DNA of 64,000 bases from Breviolum minutum Mf 1.05b.01. Lineage: Eukaryota > Sar > Dinophyceae > Suessiales > Symbiodiniaceae. The DNA is taken from contig DF239799.1 in NCBI GenBank assembly GCA_000507305.1, forward strand, positions 1 through 64,000. The letters are read 5' to 3'. Each line of letters starts with the position of its first letter. Position 1 is the stretch's first letter. Below are positions 44,141 through 57,900 of the stretch, piece after piece. The notes under the pieces were generated by a model. That model was given only the letters and a program-made list of their open reading frames with translations. It ran no database searches and had not been told where the DNA came from. The position numbers and the translations under genes are program-made.

Positions 44141-47089
44141 TCACCTATAATCATAACTATGACTTTGACCATACGAATTATATATATTGCACGATTCAAA
44201 AATGGTTTTGCATAAAGGAAACGTCAAACTTGCTGCGGGTTGGACTGAGCCCCTTCCCTTCCTGAAATTTTCCTGCCGAAACACCAAACGTCGAATGCCC
44301 CAATAGGCATTGCCTCGAGTGTGGTAGGTTGGGCTGAGAACAGAGAGACGTATTTGGCAGCTATGTCTAAAGCATCCATGAAATATCATATCGAATCATC
44401 CAAACTGGTTGTCTGACAGGGTGGCAACCTTCCACAGATTTATGTTTCAACCTTCAGCTCATGAAGATCTCATGACGTACCAATTCGACTCAACCCAGGA
44501 AGAGCAGTCCCAGCGTCTGAAGTCGTTCGGCTTGGAGCGCACGTAGGCTTCACACTGCATGTGGGTCCATCCACAGTAAGTGTTGAAGGATGCCCCGGCA
44601 TAATCTCCTGAGTCCGGAAATGATAAGCCATGTTTTCAAAAATTAGCAACGTGTTCATCCTTTTCATAGATTTTCATAGCATGTTTAAACAGTTGAACAC
44701 CGGATGCTGGAAAGTCACCGCAAAATGTCGTGTCAAAGACCATGCGCATGTTTTTGAAGTGTGCTGCCGTGCACCTCAGCAGATGCTGTCTTGACCCTTC
44801 AACATCCTCCAGCCACTTTCCGAAAAGAGTTTGATATATGTATATAATTTGTTCAATTTTGCACAGATCCATTGATAACATAAATCAAAACTGATTGGAG
44901 CTGATGTATTCTGTGCGTTCCATGGCGCCATTTTTCATTCAGCGTGAAGAAGGAGTTTGGCACTCCCCAAAGATCTGGCTCTGGATGATCGCCAATTTCT
45001 GGCTCCTCTCCAACTGGGAAGAACCAGGTGCGCAACCTCTTGTTGACCTTGGTAGATCTCCATGCGTTGCACGGGGCACGCGTTGCACTGTTTGAAATTA
45101 CTGCAGGGAATGTTGCGTTGCATTTCATTAAACTTAGGCAACCAAATACACACTCCAACTGCATGGAACATTTCCAAGGGACGATTGGATCCCACTCAGC
45201 CACAAAGGTGCCACCTCTGATGCAGCGATGTGCAGCGTATCAACATGGTATCAGTGTATCATGACGCAGGTCATGAATCTCAGAAAGCTACATCATCCGG
45301 GAGGGAACACGCCATCCGGGTGCAAAAACGTCAAAAGAGACCCCTATGCTTAGACCTCTACTTGCTTAGACTTAGATTGTTGTGATACAAATATCATATG
45401 CGCAAATGCGAACAAATACAGCCGTGCAGTACTCTGCCCAAGTATAGGTATGAGTGTATTTACAAAACTACTATGTCAACAAGCACCTACGCCTAGACTT
45501 CCACATCAGCAACTCCAACCCCCTCAACCTGGCCCCAAAACAGCCTCCGGCACTGTTGAAGGCAGGCCCAAAGGATCCCTTTGGAAGCTTCTGTCCGCAT
45601 CCTTGATTATCATACTGCTGAGGAGCTTTCACCTCATTCCAAGGGGAATGTTGATGCGAAGAAAAACCCGGCTGGAATTGAGAAGGAGTAGGTCTCAGCA
45701 AGTAAAACAAATCATAAAACAGGAGCAAACTAAGTGTCCATTTTAAGATTCCAAAACAACTTTGCCCACTACAAGGACTCACGCCAAGCAACCCAGCAGT
45801 TCTTGGCTTTGTTGGATCCTGTGCCAACCGCCCATCCTTGTCCGTTAAAATCAATGCCTTCATTCACAGCTCGCCTCGGTAAACCCAGTGGCGGCTCAAA
45901 ACTCCAACAGAAAGAAAGGCAAACATAGAAATATCATACAGACGTAGCATCATGCATTATTCAGAATGTATCCGCACTGCTTAACATTCACTAGAAATAT
46001 AGCTCATATAATATATGTATATAATACGTATATATATATATATACGTATAGTATAACTATGCAATTAAGCAGTGCATCTGGTGTGCTCGTCATCAATTGG
46101 AATAATAAGATATAGTAAGTACTTCTCAACACTCCCACACCCAAGAATCCCAAGACCTCAAAGATCCATCGGCATCCATTCATTACATTATTGCATGGCC
46201 AGCAACTGGTCGCAGCTGTCTCTCGTGTGAAGAGTTGTGGTGGCCTCATCGCGGACCATTGTCTCCCGAATCCGTGAAGTATCCCTCAACAAATAGGGTT
46301 ACACTCCCAGCATCAAACGCAACTGGCATATCCTCACTTTTATGCCCCGTGCAGGGGGGGGCGGGAGGACTGTTCATTAAAAAAATGTTTCTTCCAGGAA
46401 GCTAACGTTGGCTGACTTTGGGAATGGAAAACACTAACATAGACTGTTCAGGGGGGGGCGGCCTTTTTCATGCGCGGGCTTACTGAAACGGGCAATTTTT
46501 TTTTTAAACAATATTGTTCAGGGCCACGTTTGATGTAGGAATCAAGAGAGTCCAACGGTTTAGCAACGTTCTGAAATCCTTCACGGACTCCGATATCCAA
46601 GATGCATAATCCAGCGTATGAATCGACTCCTTGGCTGGGACGCACATGCCACCGCAAATCTCTGTTGAGTCAGGCCCTGAAATTAAGGGAAGAAAGTGAC
46701 CCAACACAATGCACCACTGGTTTTGAAGTAGATGTCTTGAACGTGATCTGTCGGAAAGTGCCAAGCATCCAAGATGTCGTACTCACCCCAACGGGGCCAC
46801 GAATGCTGCGCATCGTCACCAAACATCCAAAAAGCAGGCCAAGCACCACAAGCTGTCGGAACATGATCCAATTTCAGGACAAACAGCCCACCATTGTAGC
46901 CTCAGCAACAACTAGATGCAGCTGGTGACCGTGTAAGTGACAACTAGAGTCTAGAGCCAATCAGCCCCTAAAACCCCGGTCTCCACTTCACGCTGCCAAG
47001 GAGCTCTTTTTGGATTCAATGCGCACAGCTGGTCGCCCTGCATTTCCCTCAAGTACTGTGGTGTTGTCCACACCAATGTAAATCTTGTC
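44141..47089 (-). CDS. GH16-type endo-beta-glucanase-like gene, copy A
   Basis: Tandem paralogue of the gene at 54932-58580. Exons: 47089-47005 (KIYIGVDNTTVLEGN, AVRIESKK), 46900-46770 (CGAWPAFWMFGDD, GEYDIL; same 131-nt length as in B), 46629-46606 (ESIHTLDY), 46244-46204 (ATTTLHTRDSCDQ), 45874-45793 (GIDFNGQGW), 45632-45545 (DNQGCGQKLPKGSFG), 45214-45183 (GGTFVAEW), 45047-44929 (RTWFFPVGEEP and VPNSFFTLNE in one exon), 44774-44719 (HFKNMRMVFDTTFCG), 44607-44518 (GDYAGASF), 44313 onward (NAYWGIRRL), with the stop at 44141 if that exon reads through. All phases match. I could not find the N-terminal exons upstream of 47089, so the gene may be 5'-incomplete or have diverged there. Confidence 0.83.
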
Positions 47090-49795
47090 CTTGGTGTGCA
47101 AAATGCTTTCCCGATGATCCAAGAAGACGGCATCTCAATGCAATCAGCCAAGCCGCAGAGTTGCTGGAGATCAGTTTCTTGCCCCACGATTCCCCTCTGT
47201 CAGTAAATCGTACCTCAATCGGGCATCCATGGGCAGCTAAAACTGGTTCAATAGGAAACCTAGGACAAGTTGGGAGAACTTCAAACAACTTCAAAAGCTA
47301 CTAGAGGACCAAAAAATTGAGCTTCGCAGGACTCTGAGGTGTGACGTCTGTAAGTGTTGGGTTGTCCTTCGATGTTTCCACTTTAAATACCGATGCAGCT
47401 AGACAAACACTTATGTCCTCAGCGTTTGATCTGTCACACTGACTATATACTTTTTGTCACACTAATTTCTCAGGCTTGCACTGTGCCATGTGTGGGATCA
47501 GGTCCACTATAGAATTTCCAATGATCAAAGAAGTCTGGTCCAACAAGGCTTTCCACCTTGTGGTACCTGTCACTTTGCAGGAACTTTCAGTTGCAGGAAT
47601 TTTCGCTGGTGAAACAACAGCAAGCATCAAAATAACTCGGGGCGTCTGGGCCTATCAAGAGCTGCCAGGCTCAAGGGAAGTAGAAGCAAACCAACTGGCA
47701 AAAGGACAACGGTTTGCCAAGAGTCGGGTTGAACTGTGGCTTCTTTGATTCAAAAGGTTGGTGCTTATGAGAGTCTTATGTCCTATGAGGGAATGAACTT
47801 ACATGTAAGCATCATACAGCTATAAGTGGAATTCGTTCCCTCATTCCATCGTAAGGCCGCAAAGTTTAATCTGGCAGTTTTGAAAATATATACATATATA
47901 TATATATATATAAATACTATATATATATATACAGAGAGAGAGAGAGAGGGAGGTAGAGAGCGGGGGGGAAGAGTAGATAAGATACTACTGCAGCTGTGCA
48001 AAGTTGATTTTCTCAGTTTTTCAGTTTTTCTCCACTTTGACCAGCAAGAAATTTCATGTGTTGGCCTGCGAAACGAATCATTGCGGACACGGGCGACAAA
48101 TGCCACTTCAGTGCATTTGGTCTTTGCCAAACAATGCAATCGTGGCTTGGGCCGAAGTGCCACAAACACACCAGTTAAAGGCCCTGGTCCCTAAACAATT
48201 TGGTCTTTTTTGGGGGGATCACCTTCAGGCAGTTACAGCTGAAGACCATTGTGCTGCATCCTGCCGCAGCTTCCCCGTAGTCCTTTTTGCACAAGGCCAA
48301 GACAAAGCTTCTGGCCATTTGGCCTCTATGTAGAAGAGACGAGCTCACAGAGAGGTGCAAATTTGCTTGATAAAAAACACAATAATATGATATAATGAAA
48401 TAGAATATCATGTACGTATAAATCAAGACATATATACACAAATGTACATTTGTGTAATACTGATATTTATGATTATTTATGACTGTATAAGCGGCATAAG
48501 TATGTGCATATCTCCTCATTTAGCTCTTAGCTGCCTCATTTTTTCATGTTCCACTCCCGCATCGATTGCTTCATGGCTGTGCCTTCTAGCTCTTGGGAAA
48601 TGCAGCTCTTAGTGGCGCAACATCTTGGATGCCACACAAAGGCATGTGACACAGCTAGGCAAGTCATTGGTCAGAGTGCTTTCATCTGGAGATGGGACAG
48701 GACAAACAGGCTCCCAAACAGGAGACACTTCACATGCCTATGAAACAGCATCACAGCTTGAGTCTTCTCCATTTCTGGCACTCTGCAGTAATTAACTGCA
48801 TTGAAAGTGATCTCCTTTGCAGCTTTCTAGCTGTAAGATCGAAAGGCAAACTTATTGATGCCGCGCTGCTGAAGCCAGGTTTTCTGCTTGCAGTTACGAA
48901 CATGCATAACTCGCAGGGAATGGCAAGAATGGGTTTCGAAAACAACAAGGAATATTTAGTTTGAAGGTTTCCTGGATTTCCCGTGAAGCATCTAAGTAGC
49001 CACTACAGTGTATTCCACCAATTGCAGCAGGAAACTTACATACGTAGTATATCAGTATATATATATATATATTATATACCAGATACCAATTGGGCTGGAT
49101 TTCAAACGTCGGGGCGCTGGCTCGAGCATTTCGCTGGAGCACGAGAGGTCAGACCCCGACCTAAGGAGTTTCAAACCATTCCCATGGCGGCTGGCCCCTT
49201 GTGCCCATTTCATGACACTTGGGTGGCTTATTCTGCCTCCACATGCAAAGTTTGAATTGCTTTGCTTGCTTTTCTGAACCCATGTCCTCTTGCTCTTCGA
49301 TATTTCCTTTCTGCATTGCTACAGAGCCCAACTGCAAATAAACTCAGTAGACTCATCATACTACCCTTTTGGGTTCCCTTGCATGACTTGTGCCGCTCTG
49401 CCGTTTGGAGACAACTGTTGCTATTGTTGCTAGCGAGGTCAAACTGTGGAGACTTCGTACGAAACCAACAAATGTGAACCCTCTGCTGCCTGATTGTCTG
49501 CTTTCTTCGTTCCCACGTCAAATATCGTCAAATCATATCAATCCAATCCAATCCAATCAACTGGCGTTGCTCAGGTCCTTCAGGATGGTTGTTTGACTCA
49601 ATGTCACAGGTCACTGGAAACCAAACATAACCAAACCCCAAACCCCAGTCCTGCTGTGGGAGCTGTGTGTGTAGGTTACAGGTGGTAAATGGATCTGGGC
49701 TGGCACCACTGCCACACCCTGAAGCCGACATGATGGTACAGGATCAACCCTTGTGGTCGTTCAGGAGAATGACTGTTCTAACTTCTACTGGTAGT

Positions 49796-50405
49796 TCACC
49801 TATTCATTGAACACCTGAGCACAAGTTTGTGTAACTTCGGAGGGTTGATTTGAAGCCGTGACACTGTGTCTGGTGAACCTTCTTCAACCCCTCTATGCCA
49901 GCTAGAACTACTGTATACAGTGGCAGTTGATGCCCCCCACGTGCCCTCCAATTCCTTCGTTGCCTGCATTCTCTGCGAGGAGCCAGAGGAAGCCTTGCAG
50001 CGGTAATTTGATACCTCCATAAATCACGGCAAGTCTTAGAGGCAATGACAGTAGGATGGAGATTGGTTCCCTTCATATCGGTCTGTAAACAGAACATGGA
50101 TGAACATGGTAGATAATTTTTTTGGCATTGCATTCTAATCAGTCATTATATTGCTATTGTATGGTATTCTGGTAGTCCTAATGCCCAAACACGACCCGCC
50201 ATGCCCTTCCTCCCACCTGGCTGGCGAATGGAAGGGAATTCTGCCGTGAGCCAGCTGGCTGTGGCAAAGGTCCAGACACCGGTTGAGGCAAAGGCCCTGA
50301 GAGGTTGCCACTTCGGTTGAACCTTAGAACGCTTGTATGCCTTTGAAACGGCCGCACTGCGGCGAAGCCCCGACCAAATCCAATTGGCTTCTCAGTGCCA
50401 GACAT
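49796..50405 (-). CDS. Hypothetical two-exon gene, unrecognised
   Basis: ATG 50405 opens MSGTEKPIGFGRGFAAVRPF with a repeated SGPLPQPVSGPLPQP element and a CCAG|GTGGGAGG donor (exon end 50217). A TTTACAG|ACC acceptor at 50082 continues in phase into DMKGTNLHPTVIASK. The acceptor is AG|A rather than the AG|G seen elsewhere, which lowers my trust. No family recognised. Confidence 0.3.
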
Positions 50406-53380
50406 GCTGAAGATGTAGGGCTGCGGAACTCAGCCAACGAAAACATGCTCAATATTTGGAAGGTTAATTGTTTGAACCAAAGGAACTTCAACTCTCAAAA
50501 AGATGCCGAAAAAAGTACCAAGAAACCATGGTGTGCATCAGGTTGAGCTCCACGTGCCCTCAGTAAAGCTTGAAAATCTTCACCAAGTCTGTCAGATGCA
50601 TATCTCAGTTGCATCCAAGTAACAGTTGCATTGATTGCCCTGAAGATGGCACTGAACCAAGTGTGCCTTCAACTACGAGGCTGAAAAATCCTTGGGATGA
50701 AAAAATAATAAAAAAATATATTGCATCAAGTCTTCGGTTTTGATTATAGGAATGTTTAATGAAAGGATAGTCTGAAGCCTTCAAAATCAAAAACATGTGA
50801 GCTAAATCAAAACCAACTTTCGTGATATCAATCACCCCTATTCCTTCCCCCCTCCACCTGAATGCACTGTTGAGGAGTTGGGCGAATGGCCCTGGAAGGG
50901 ATCATTGTGGAAAGGTTGCATTGCATTAGGATCCATAGAAAGTGCAAAATAGGCTCCTTGAATCTTTTGGATGTTTCTCGGCAAAATCAACGTTTCTCTC
51001 ACCCTATCTCTCGTGAGCTTTAAAAGATTGGAAGATGAATTTTGTGAGCACTTTGCGGAGAAAAATAGTTATCGCTCAATAGCCAGAGAAGACATAAGAC
51101 AAAGAGAACACATCTCAAAAATAACAATCAGCATACAATCAGCTGCGCGCCGGCACTGGGGCTGCTCTCACAGATGGTTGCCGTGACACACTCAAGGTGG
51201 CAGTCCTACAAACATCAAAAAGGCTCTGGGTCATACAAGTGTCAGCACCACACATCTCGCAGTTGTTCTTAGCAAAACGGCAAAGCGTTTCAACTGACAC
51301 AGCGGAAAGAAAGATGTATAATCGACAAGAAGTCAGATCAAATGAATGTCATGAGCATCATTTGGCCCCGTGACCACACTTAAGCTTCCCACATCTGAGG
51401 GCCTTGAGCACTTCCTGTAGGCAAGGAGATGTATCTTCCAGGTACATGCCCCAAAATTGAACGAAATTTCACGTGGAACCGACGAATGGGCTACAAAAGG
51501 AATCTCCTCTTGCGGTTCACCAAGTTTACCATTTCAGGTGTGAATCCAACATCATTCCCCAAAAAGGTCATCCATCTCCCCATGCACCGACTGCATATCT
51601 TCCAGTTAAGGTTACAAATGCCAATCAATGTCGCTAACGTCACGACATGTCACGGGATTTTTCGCAAATTTCTTAAGACTTCCAGGTGCCTGTAGCACTT
51701 CCAGGGTTGTTGGTGAAATCTCTAGAGCCACCTCGGCCTCGACCTCAGCTCCAGTCTGCTAAGTCTGGCACCTAAACCCTACGAAACCCATGATCTTTCC
51801 AAGTCACGTAAGCCCGCACGAGATGTCGGTGAACTCATGGGAGACTGGCAGGCAGCTGTTGCAAAGTGATTGTACACCAATTATATGCATATTAGGCATA
51901 TCACTATGTGTTTACCCATAGATGAGCATACAAAAGAGAATGTGTGTTTACAATTTTTTATTTGTCCAATATTTGTCTATAATTGCATCTGTTTCGTTTT
52001 TTCGAACTCATCCTCAAAAAAGATGCTTGCATTCAATGTCTTCAAAAATCCCCAACTGTACACCTACACCTCCGTCGCGAAAGTACTCACCCGCAGGCCT
52101 CGTTTTCACTCTCAATGCATCCCCGTTGTCGCAGCGAATCCGTAAGAGAATTCTTTGCACGCTCATAAGATTCCTCAAAGAGTTTCATGGAGTTTCTGAC
52201 ATTGAACAAACTGCAATCACAAAAGCCAAAGGATTCTGCATGGTTTGGCCTTTGGGACGTCCTAGGCACTTCTGCAGTTGTCGCGTTTCTTATATGGCTG
52301 ACACAGCAGGGTGTCGTCGGTTAGCTGCACACTCCATAGTTGCGCAGACAGGATAAAGTTGTCAATGCTCCCCAAAGTCAAGTATTTACAAAAAAGTATC
52401 TTCCAGTATCATAGAGTATACTCGGTACACAACCACATTTTGTCGGAAACCTTTCCAACATCTAAAGCAGGTGGCTTTCGTCCAGCTCCAGGCTTCGGGA
52501 AGCCTCGCACGAACAGCCAAATCCTCAGCACTGGCAAGATACAGCGAGCAAAGTAAACAAGCTTCTTTCATAAAAACGTTTGTCAACTCAACAGCTCTTG
52601 TTTTGGCTGATCTTGCAAGGGAGTGGCATCAACTTTGGCTTTCACCTTCTCATTTCTATGATAGTAGTAGTAGAGTGTGCCAGCAGCAGCACTCAGCAAG
52701 GCGAGAATAAGGAAAGTTGCCCTCAGTAATCAGATGTGATCTGTGGAAAGGACTGGTAGCTCTCATGCTCGATACATTTGGCCGTCCATTGTAAAAATCT
52801 TGTCGTTTCTATTCGTTTCTTCTATTCCAGGGTGCTTTCAAGCGATTGCTGCAAATTTAACATGCATCATGATGATCATTGCAAAAATTCACAAGTGCAA
52901 GCAAGCGGTGTTTCTGTCTTGAATCCACGGCAAAAGAAGCACAGAATGTGGTGCGGGCCACGCAATCTTCGCAAGCAGGTGTTCCACTTTCATATTCTCC
53001 CATTGATTTGACATTAGGAAAGTAAACTAGCAGAAACGGAAGCTAAAAGCTGCAATGAACATATCTTCCAAAACTTCAAAACACATAAAGCCGCATGACA
53101 TCTATTGGTTATTGCTTCCTCTCTCGGTATTCCTGCACACAAGTACACAGGTTTCACCAGTTCTTGTTGCGGGTGGGCAAGATCCACTATCATACTTATA
53201 CAGTCTTATATACATATGTATATATTTACTGTATATATACAAATACAAATATGTGAAAATATCGAAGATGCTGCCAGGTTGCACTGCTCCGTTGTTTCCG
53301 CTCCTCTTGTCTGCTTTCGCCAACGCTGCATTCGTATCAGCAACAAACTGGGGCGCTTCCGCCTAGGTTGATTCATCACT

Positions 53381-53426
<46 letters not shown>

Positions 53427-54931
53427 ACACCACCATCATGAGTAGAATCCGTGAAGTACCTTCCGGAGCAGGATCTTTTGTTGCTATTCTCTGCTGGAGA
53501 TTTGAGCTGCGGTAGAAAAATGCCAGAATGTCATGGATAAAAATTGCCAAGCACACTATTGCAGCAAGTGATTTCCGGAGCTCCGCACCGCAACCTCTGT
53601 GAGAGTTAAACTCCTGGTGTCTTACTAGTCATTGCTGGACTGTATTCATTGACACCATCCAACCCTGGAAAGGACGTGCTGCGATTGAAGGATCCCCTTT
53701 GTGCACGCCCCTGGTTCTGGAGGCCGAGGCCGGATGTCTAATTATCCCTTCATTATCCTGCAATCATAGCAACCAAGGAACGGCCAGTACGGCTGCATCA
53801 ACCATCTGATAGACATCCTAAGCAAAATAGAAAAATACCACAGCAGCAATTCCCGGGACAAAATGGCAGTAGCTTTCAAACATCTCACCTAGTGTATTCA
53901 TACAGTGAACTTAGAGGACCAGAAATAATCCGACCATCAAGAACACGAATTCTCCGGGCTTAGTTTGACCGTAAGTGAACACGACTTCCAGTCCTATAGG
54001 GGGATTTCAAGGTGTTTTGGCTTACAGAACCAATGCACTTTGAAAACCATTCCGATCTGAAACATCTGCAAAACAAGCTTTGATGCAATCACGTTCTCTG
54101 AGTGAAGGAAACTCAGTAGGAGGTTGCTTCAAGGCAGCAACAGGTTTCTGAGAAAACCATACATTTTGGCACATGTTTCTGGCCCAACTGATATTCAAGC
54201 AGTTTTGGAGCAAAAAAAATTCTAGTTTTTAGGCCTCCAAGGCAGGTGAAAAGCTAAAACGTTGGAGTTGAAGCAACAATTCGAAGCTGCGTGACACTCA
54301 AATTTTAAGTCCAACTCTTGGTTTTTCTGCTCCAAATCTTCAGTCCAAGTTGGGGTGACCTATTTTCTCCTACAGGATTTTCGTTCTAATTCTTGGTGTT
54401 TCTGGTCGCAACACTAGGGATTTCTAGACTTTCTTTAGGCATTGGTGTTTGCCAAAAAAAAGTCTATTTCACCCCCAAATCTAGTAAGTTTGAGCCCTAA
54501 GTGCCAACCAAAAACATGCTCTAGGCTTGTGGCATTTTCAATGGGAATACCGCTTTCGGCGGAGCAGATGCCTTTAGGTGGATACTTCCCCTCAGATAAA
54601 GTCATAACCCAAAACACACCAGCGGTGTGGCGCACCAGCAGGGGCCAAAAGCATAGGAGTAGAAAATGGCTACAGCACAGCATGCTACAGCAACCACAAA
54701 GCATCCCATGACACAGCAGAACCAAAAAGACAGAATAAAAACAGGATTTCCAAGTCGTTGAAAAATATTGAAAATGTATTGAAAACATTTGACAACAGGA
54801 TTTCCACCCAGACCTAGGGTTTTCAGTCCAAATCCAAACAAATACGGTACTTTTTTGAAGGTACCTTTCCGGGTTGTTGCAGCGACGAGGTAACTGATGG
54901 TTCTATGGCAAGTGTTGTTTGCAGCACTCCC
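50406..54931. other. Spacer upstream of the hypothetical gene, between the GH16 paralogues
   Basis: No recognisable gene. Contains an (ATC)n microsatellite at about 53389-53425 and AT-rich runs. The adjoining spacer 47090-49795 likewise has only AT and GA repeats (about 47885-47960) and short ORFs. Confidence 0.5.
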
Positions 54932-57900
54932 CTACTCCAGACACCAACATGTCGCAACATTCCGGTTCTGTCCAAACAAGTGCGATCGAAGTGCCAGTCG
55001 TTTGATGTTCCAAAAAGCATTGCCTGGGCTGGCATAAGATTTCAGGTGAAAGGCGAAAGGTTCAAATATGTTGGAATGGGCTGCACCGAAGTTAGGATAA
55101 GGCACTAAATGCCGAAGGGTTGTTGCGCACATAATCCTCGCAGCTTTCTTTCAGCCATGGGCAGTTGCTTTGGAAAGTCGATCCAGCATAATCACCTTAG
55201 AACTTGGCAAAACCAACTCAACAGCAAGAGTCAGAGACTGATCTTCGTAATAGCACCTGATAAGCCTGAGTTTTAGTTCGTGAGCTCCAGTGTTCTTTGA
55301 CTTGATCCAAGTTGATCCTTTTTTATCTTTGTCTACTACCTGTTCAAAAGTCAAGGTTCCACAAAAGGTGGTGTCAAAGACCATCCTCATGTTCTTGAAG
55401 TGGTCGGCACTGCACCTTTTCAACTGTGTCCAATCCACTGTTTGAACAGCATGGATGGTCGGAGTGCAGAAAGTACATGAAATTGCTGAAAATGCTATCC
55501 TGGTATGGGTTTGGGGTGCTTCCGTGGCTATTTGTATGTGTTTTGTCTTCACCAATCAATTCCAATCATGGCAAAGCCACTGCACCAAAGCAAATGAAAT
55601 TGTGCCGAGATGCCACCGCTCATTGAGGGTAAAGAAAGAGTTCGGGGTGCCCCACCTGAAAATTTCACTGTCAAGTAATGTCAAAGAGTCAAAAGCACGA
55701 TCCAAACAGTCCACAGTTGCTACTCTCAGTAGCCTTTATACATCTGCTGGACTACTCTTTGCAAGTTTCAATGATCTCACTTGTCCACCATGAAGGTCAG
55801 TTTAAAAAATGCACCTGTGTGGCTGCCTTTCCCCCCATCCCATTTTTGCCAAGTTTCAGATCAGGCTGCGGAGACCGGACAACAAGATCAATGGGTTCCT
55901 CTCCCTTTGGGAAGAACCAGGTGCGCATGATCTTCCCGTTGCGGCCCTGTCCAGGAATGGAATGCTTTTCCTGACAGCTTCGCCCCAAGTTTTTCGGCTG
56001 AGCTCCCAACACCATGCGTCCACTCTGCCACGAAGGTGCCGCCTAAGCAAAGGCGTCTGCTTAATTCACCTCTTGTCATAGATTATGGTATGTTTCACTC
56101 TTGAGACTGCGATTGGAATAAATCATAACAATGCAATAATTTGAAACCTCCGAGCCAACCTACCTTTCCGATTGTTTGCAAAATGTTTCAAATAATGCAC
56201 AACAACCCTGTCCCGTGAGGCACAAACCACATGTCATGTTTCTGCCAATTTCCCGAGCCTCCATTCTTGTTGAACTCGGGACCAAAAGATCCATCTGGCA
56301 GTCTCTGGCCACAACCCTGGTTGCTGAACTCCTGTGGAGCCTTCACCTTCGCGTTGTGCATTGCGGTAGGCAATGGAGCAAACAGATGGATCTGGGAGCT
56401 ACCATCATTTTCAGAAGCAACAAGTTCACATCCATTTAACTGCACAATCAACCCTTAAGTCGTTGCTGAACAAGGCAGAACAGATTTGGGATGCCCAAGT
56501 CAAGCTGCAACTGTTGCAGCTTCTGCCAAGATGCCCAGCAATTCTTGGCCTTGTTGGTGCCCAAGGATCCAGTGGCCCAGCCCTGCCCCACAAAATCAAT
56601 GCCATTGTTCACATCACGCCTCGGCCATAAGTGATTGCCTGAACTTTGGCTGAACATTATTCTTTCTTTTGAGTGGGGGTGATGGCCGTCACAAATTCCA
56701 CCCAAGCCTTTGATGCCTATGCAATTACTTGGATTTGTATAACACCAGGATGTCTTGTGCCCACTGCACCCGTGTTGAGTCTCCGACTGATCACAGCTGC
56801 GGCGTGTGTGGAGGGTAGTTGTGGCCTGGAAGCCGATCTGAGTGTTGGAACAAGTGGAAGGGCGGTAAGCCGGTACAACAGTTGGGCATCATAGAGTATG
56901 AACCAAACTCAACTGAGAGTAGAAAATGTCACACACCAAACCCTGTTTACACAAGTCTTGGATTTTCGATGATTTTTGCATGGACTGATTCATGCAAGCA
57001 AGCGAGCTTTAGCTAGCCGCAGTAAATCTGGAATCAAAACAATTCAACACAACAGACCTGAATGACTTTAAATCTACCAGGTGGCCAGGTGACCCTTTTG
57101 TGAGCACAAACCGCTTCACTAGACTACCCTACCAGCTACCAGCTACCATGCTACGCTACATTGATAATGCATCACTTCTGCTACCAGGCCACGTAATTCA
57201 ACATGTGGATGGATTCCTGAGTTGCCGGATCTTAAGCATCAAACATGACATAACATGACCACCTGAACAGCCATGCCAAGGATTACAGGAAACGACAAGA
57301 TAAACATAGATAAACATAGATAAACATCACAGCTCATGGCAGTCGAGGGTCCAAAATGTCATATTCCCCCCACCGTGGCCAGGAATGCTGTGCATCATCT
57401 CCAAACATCCAGAAGGCGGGCCAAGCTCCGCAAGCAGTTGGCACATTCTCCAAGGTCACTACGAAGAGCCCTCCATTGTAGCCTTGTCTCACAGGGGAAT
57501 TGGGACTTCATGGGTGTTGTGACTGACCAATGGATGACAAGTGCAACTGTGCAGGTGAAAAAACGACGAAGCGCAAACAGTGTAGTGCTGAATCAACTTT
57601 GAGTCAAGCTGCTATTTTTGCTTTCAATGCGTACAGCCTTGCGTCCACCTGCATGACTGAGCAATGGAACTTCTCCAAGCATTTCCACCCACTTCCGAGA
57701 GGGCCATCAAATGATGAGTGTACATCACCGACACAAACTTGTTCCTATGAAAAAAAGACAAAAATGTTGGACATTCTACACTTCCGTGAACCATGCCAGG
57801 GCTTGCCTGCACCAAGGACCTTGGTGGTGTTATCCACGCGCATCTGCACACCAGCCTGACGATCAGAGTCACAGCGGCATTTCTTTGGCTCAGTTTCCAA

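Noticed and set aside
47476..47748. Plus-strand ORF of 90 codons with coding-like composition and a TTTCTCAG upstream
   Set aside because: No family recognised, no partner exon, and it opposes the strand of every confirmed gene. Kept out of the features as probable chance.
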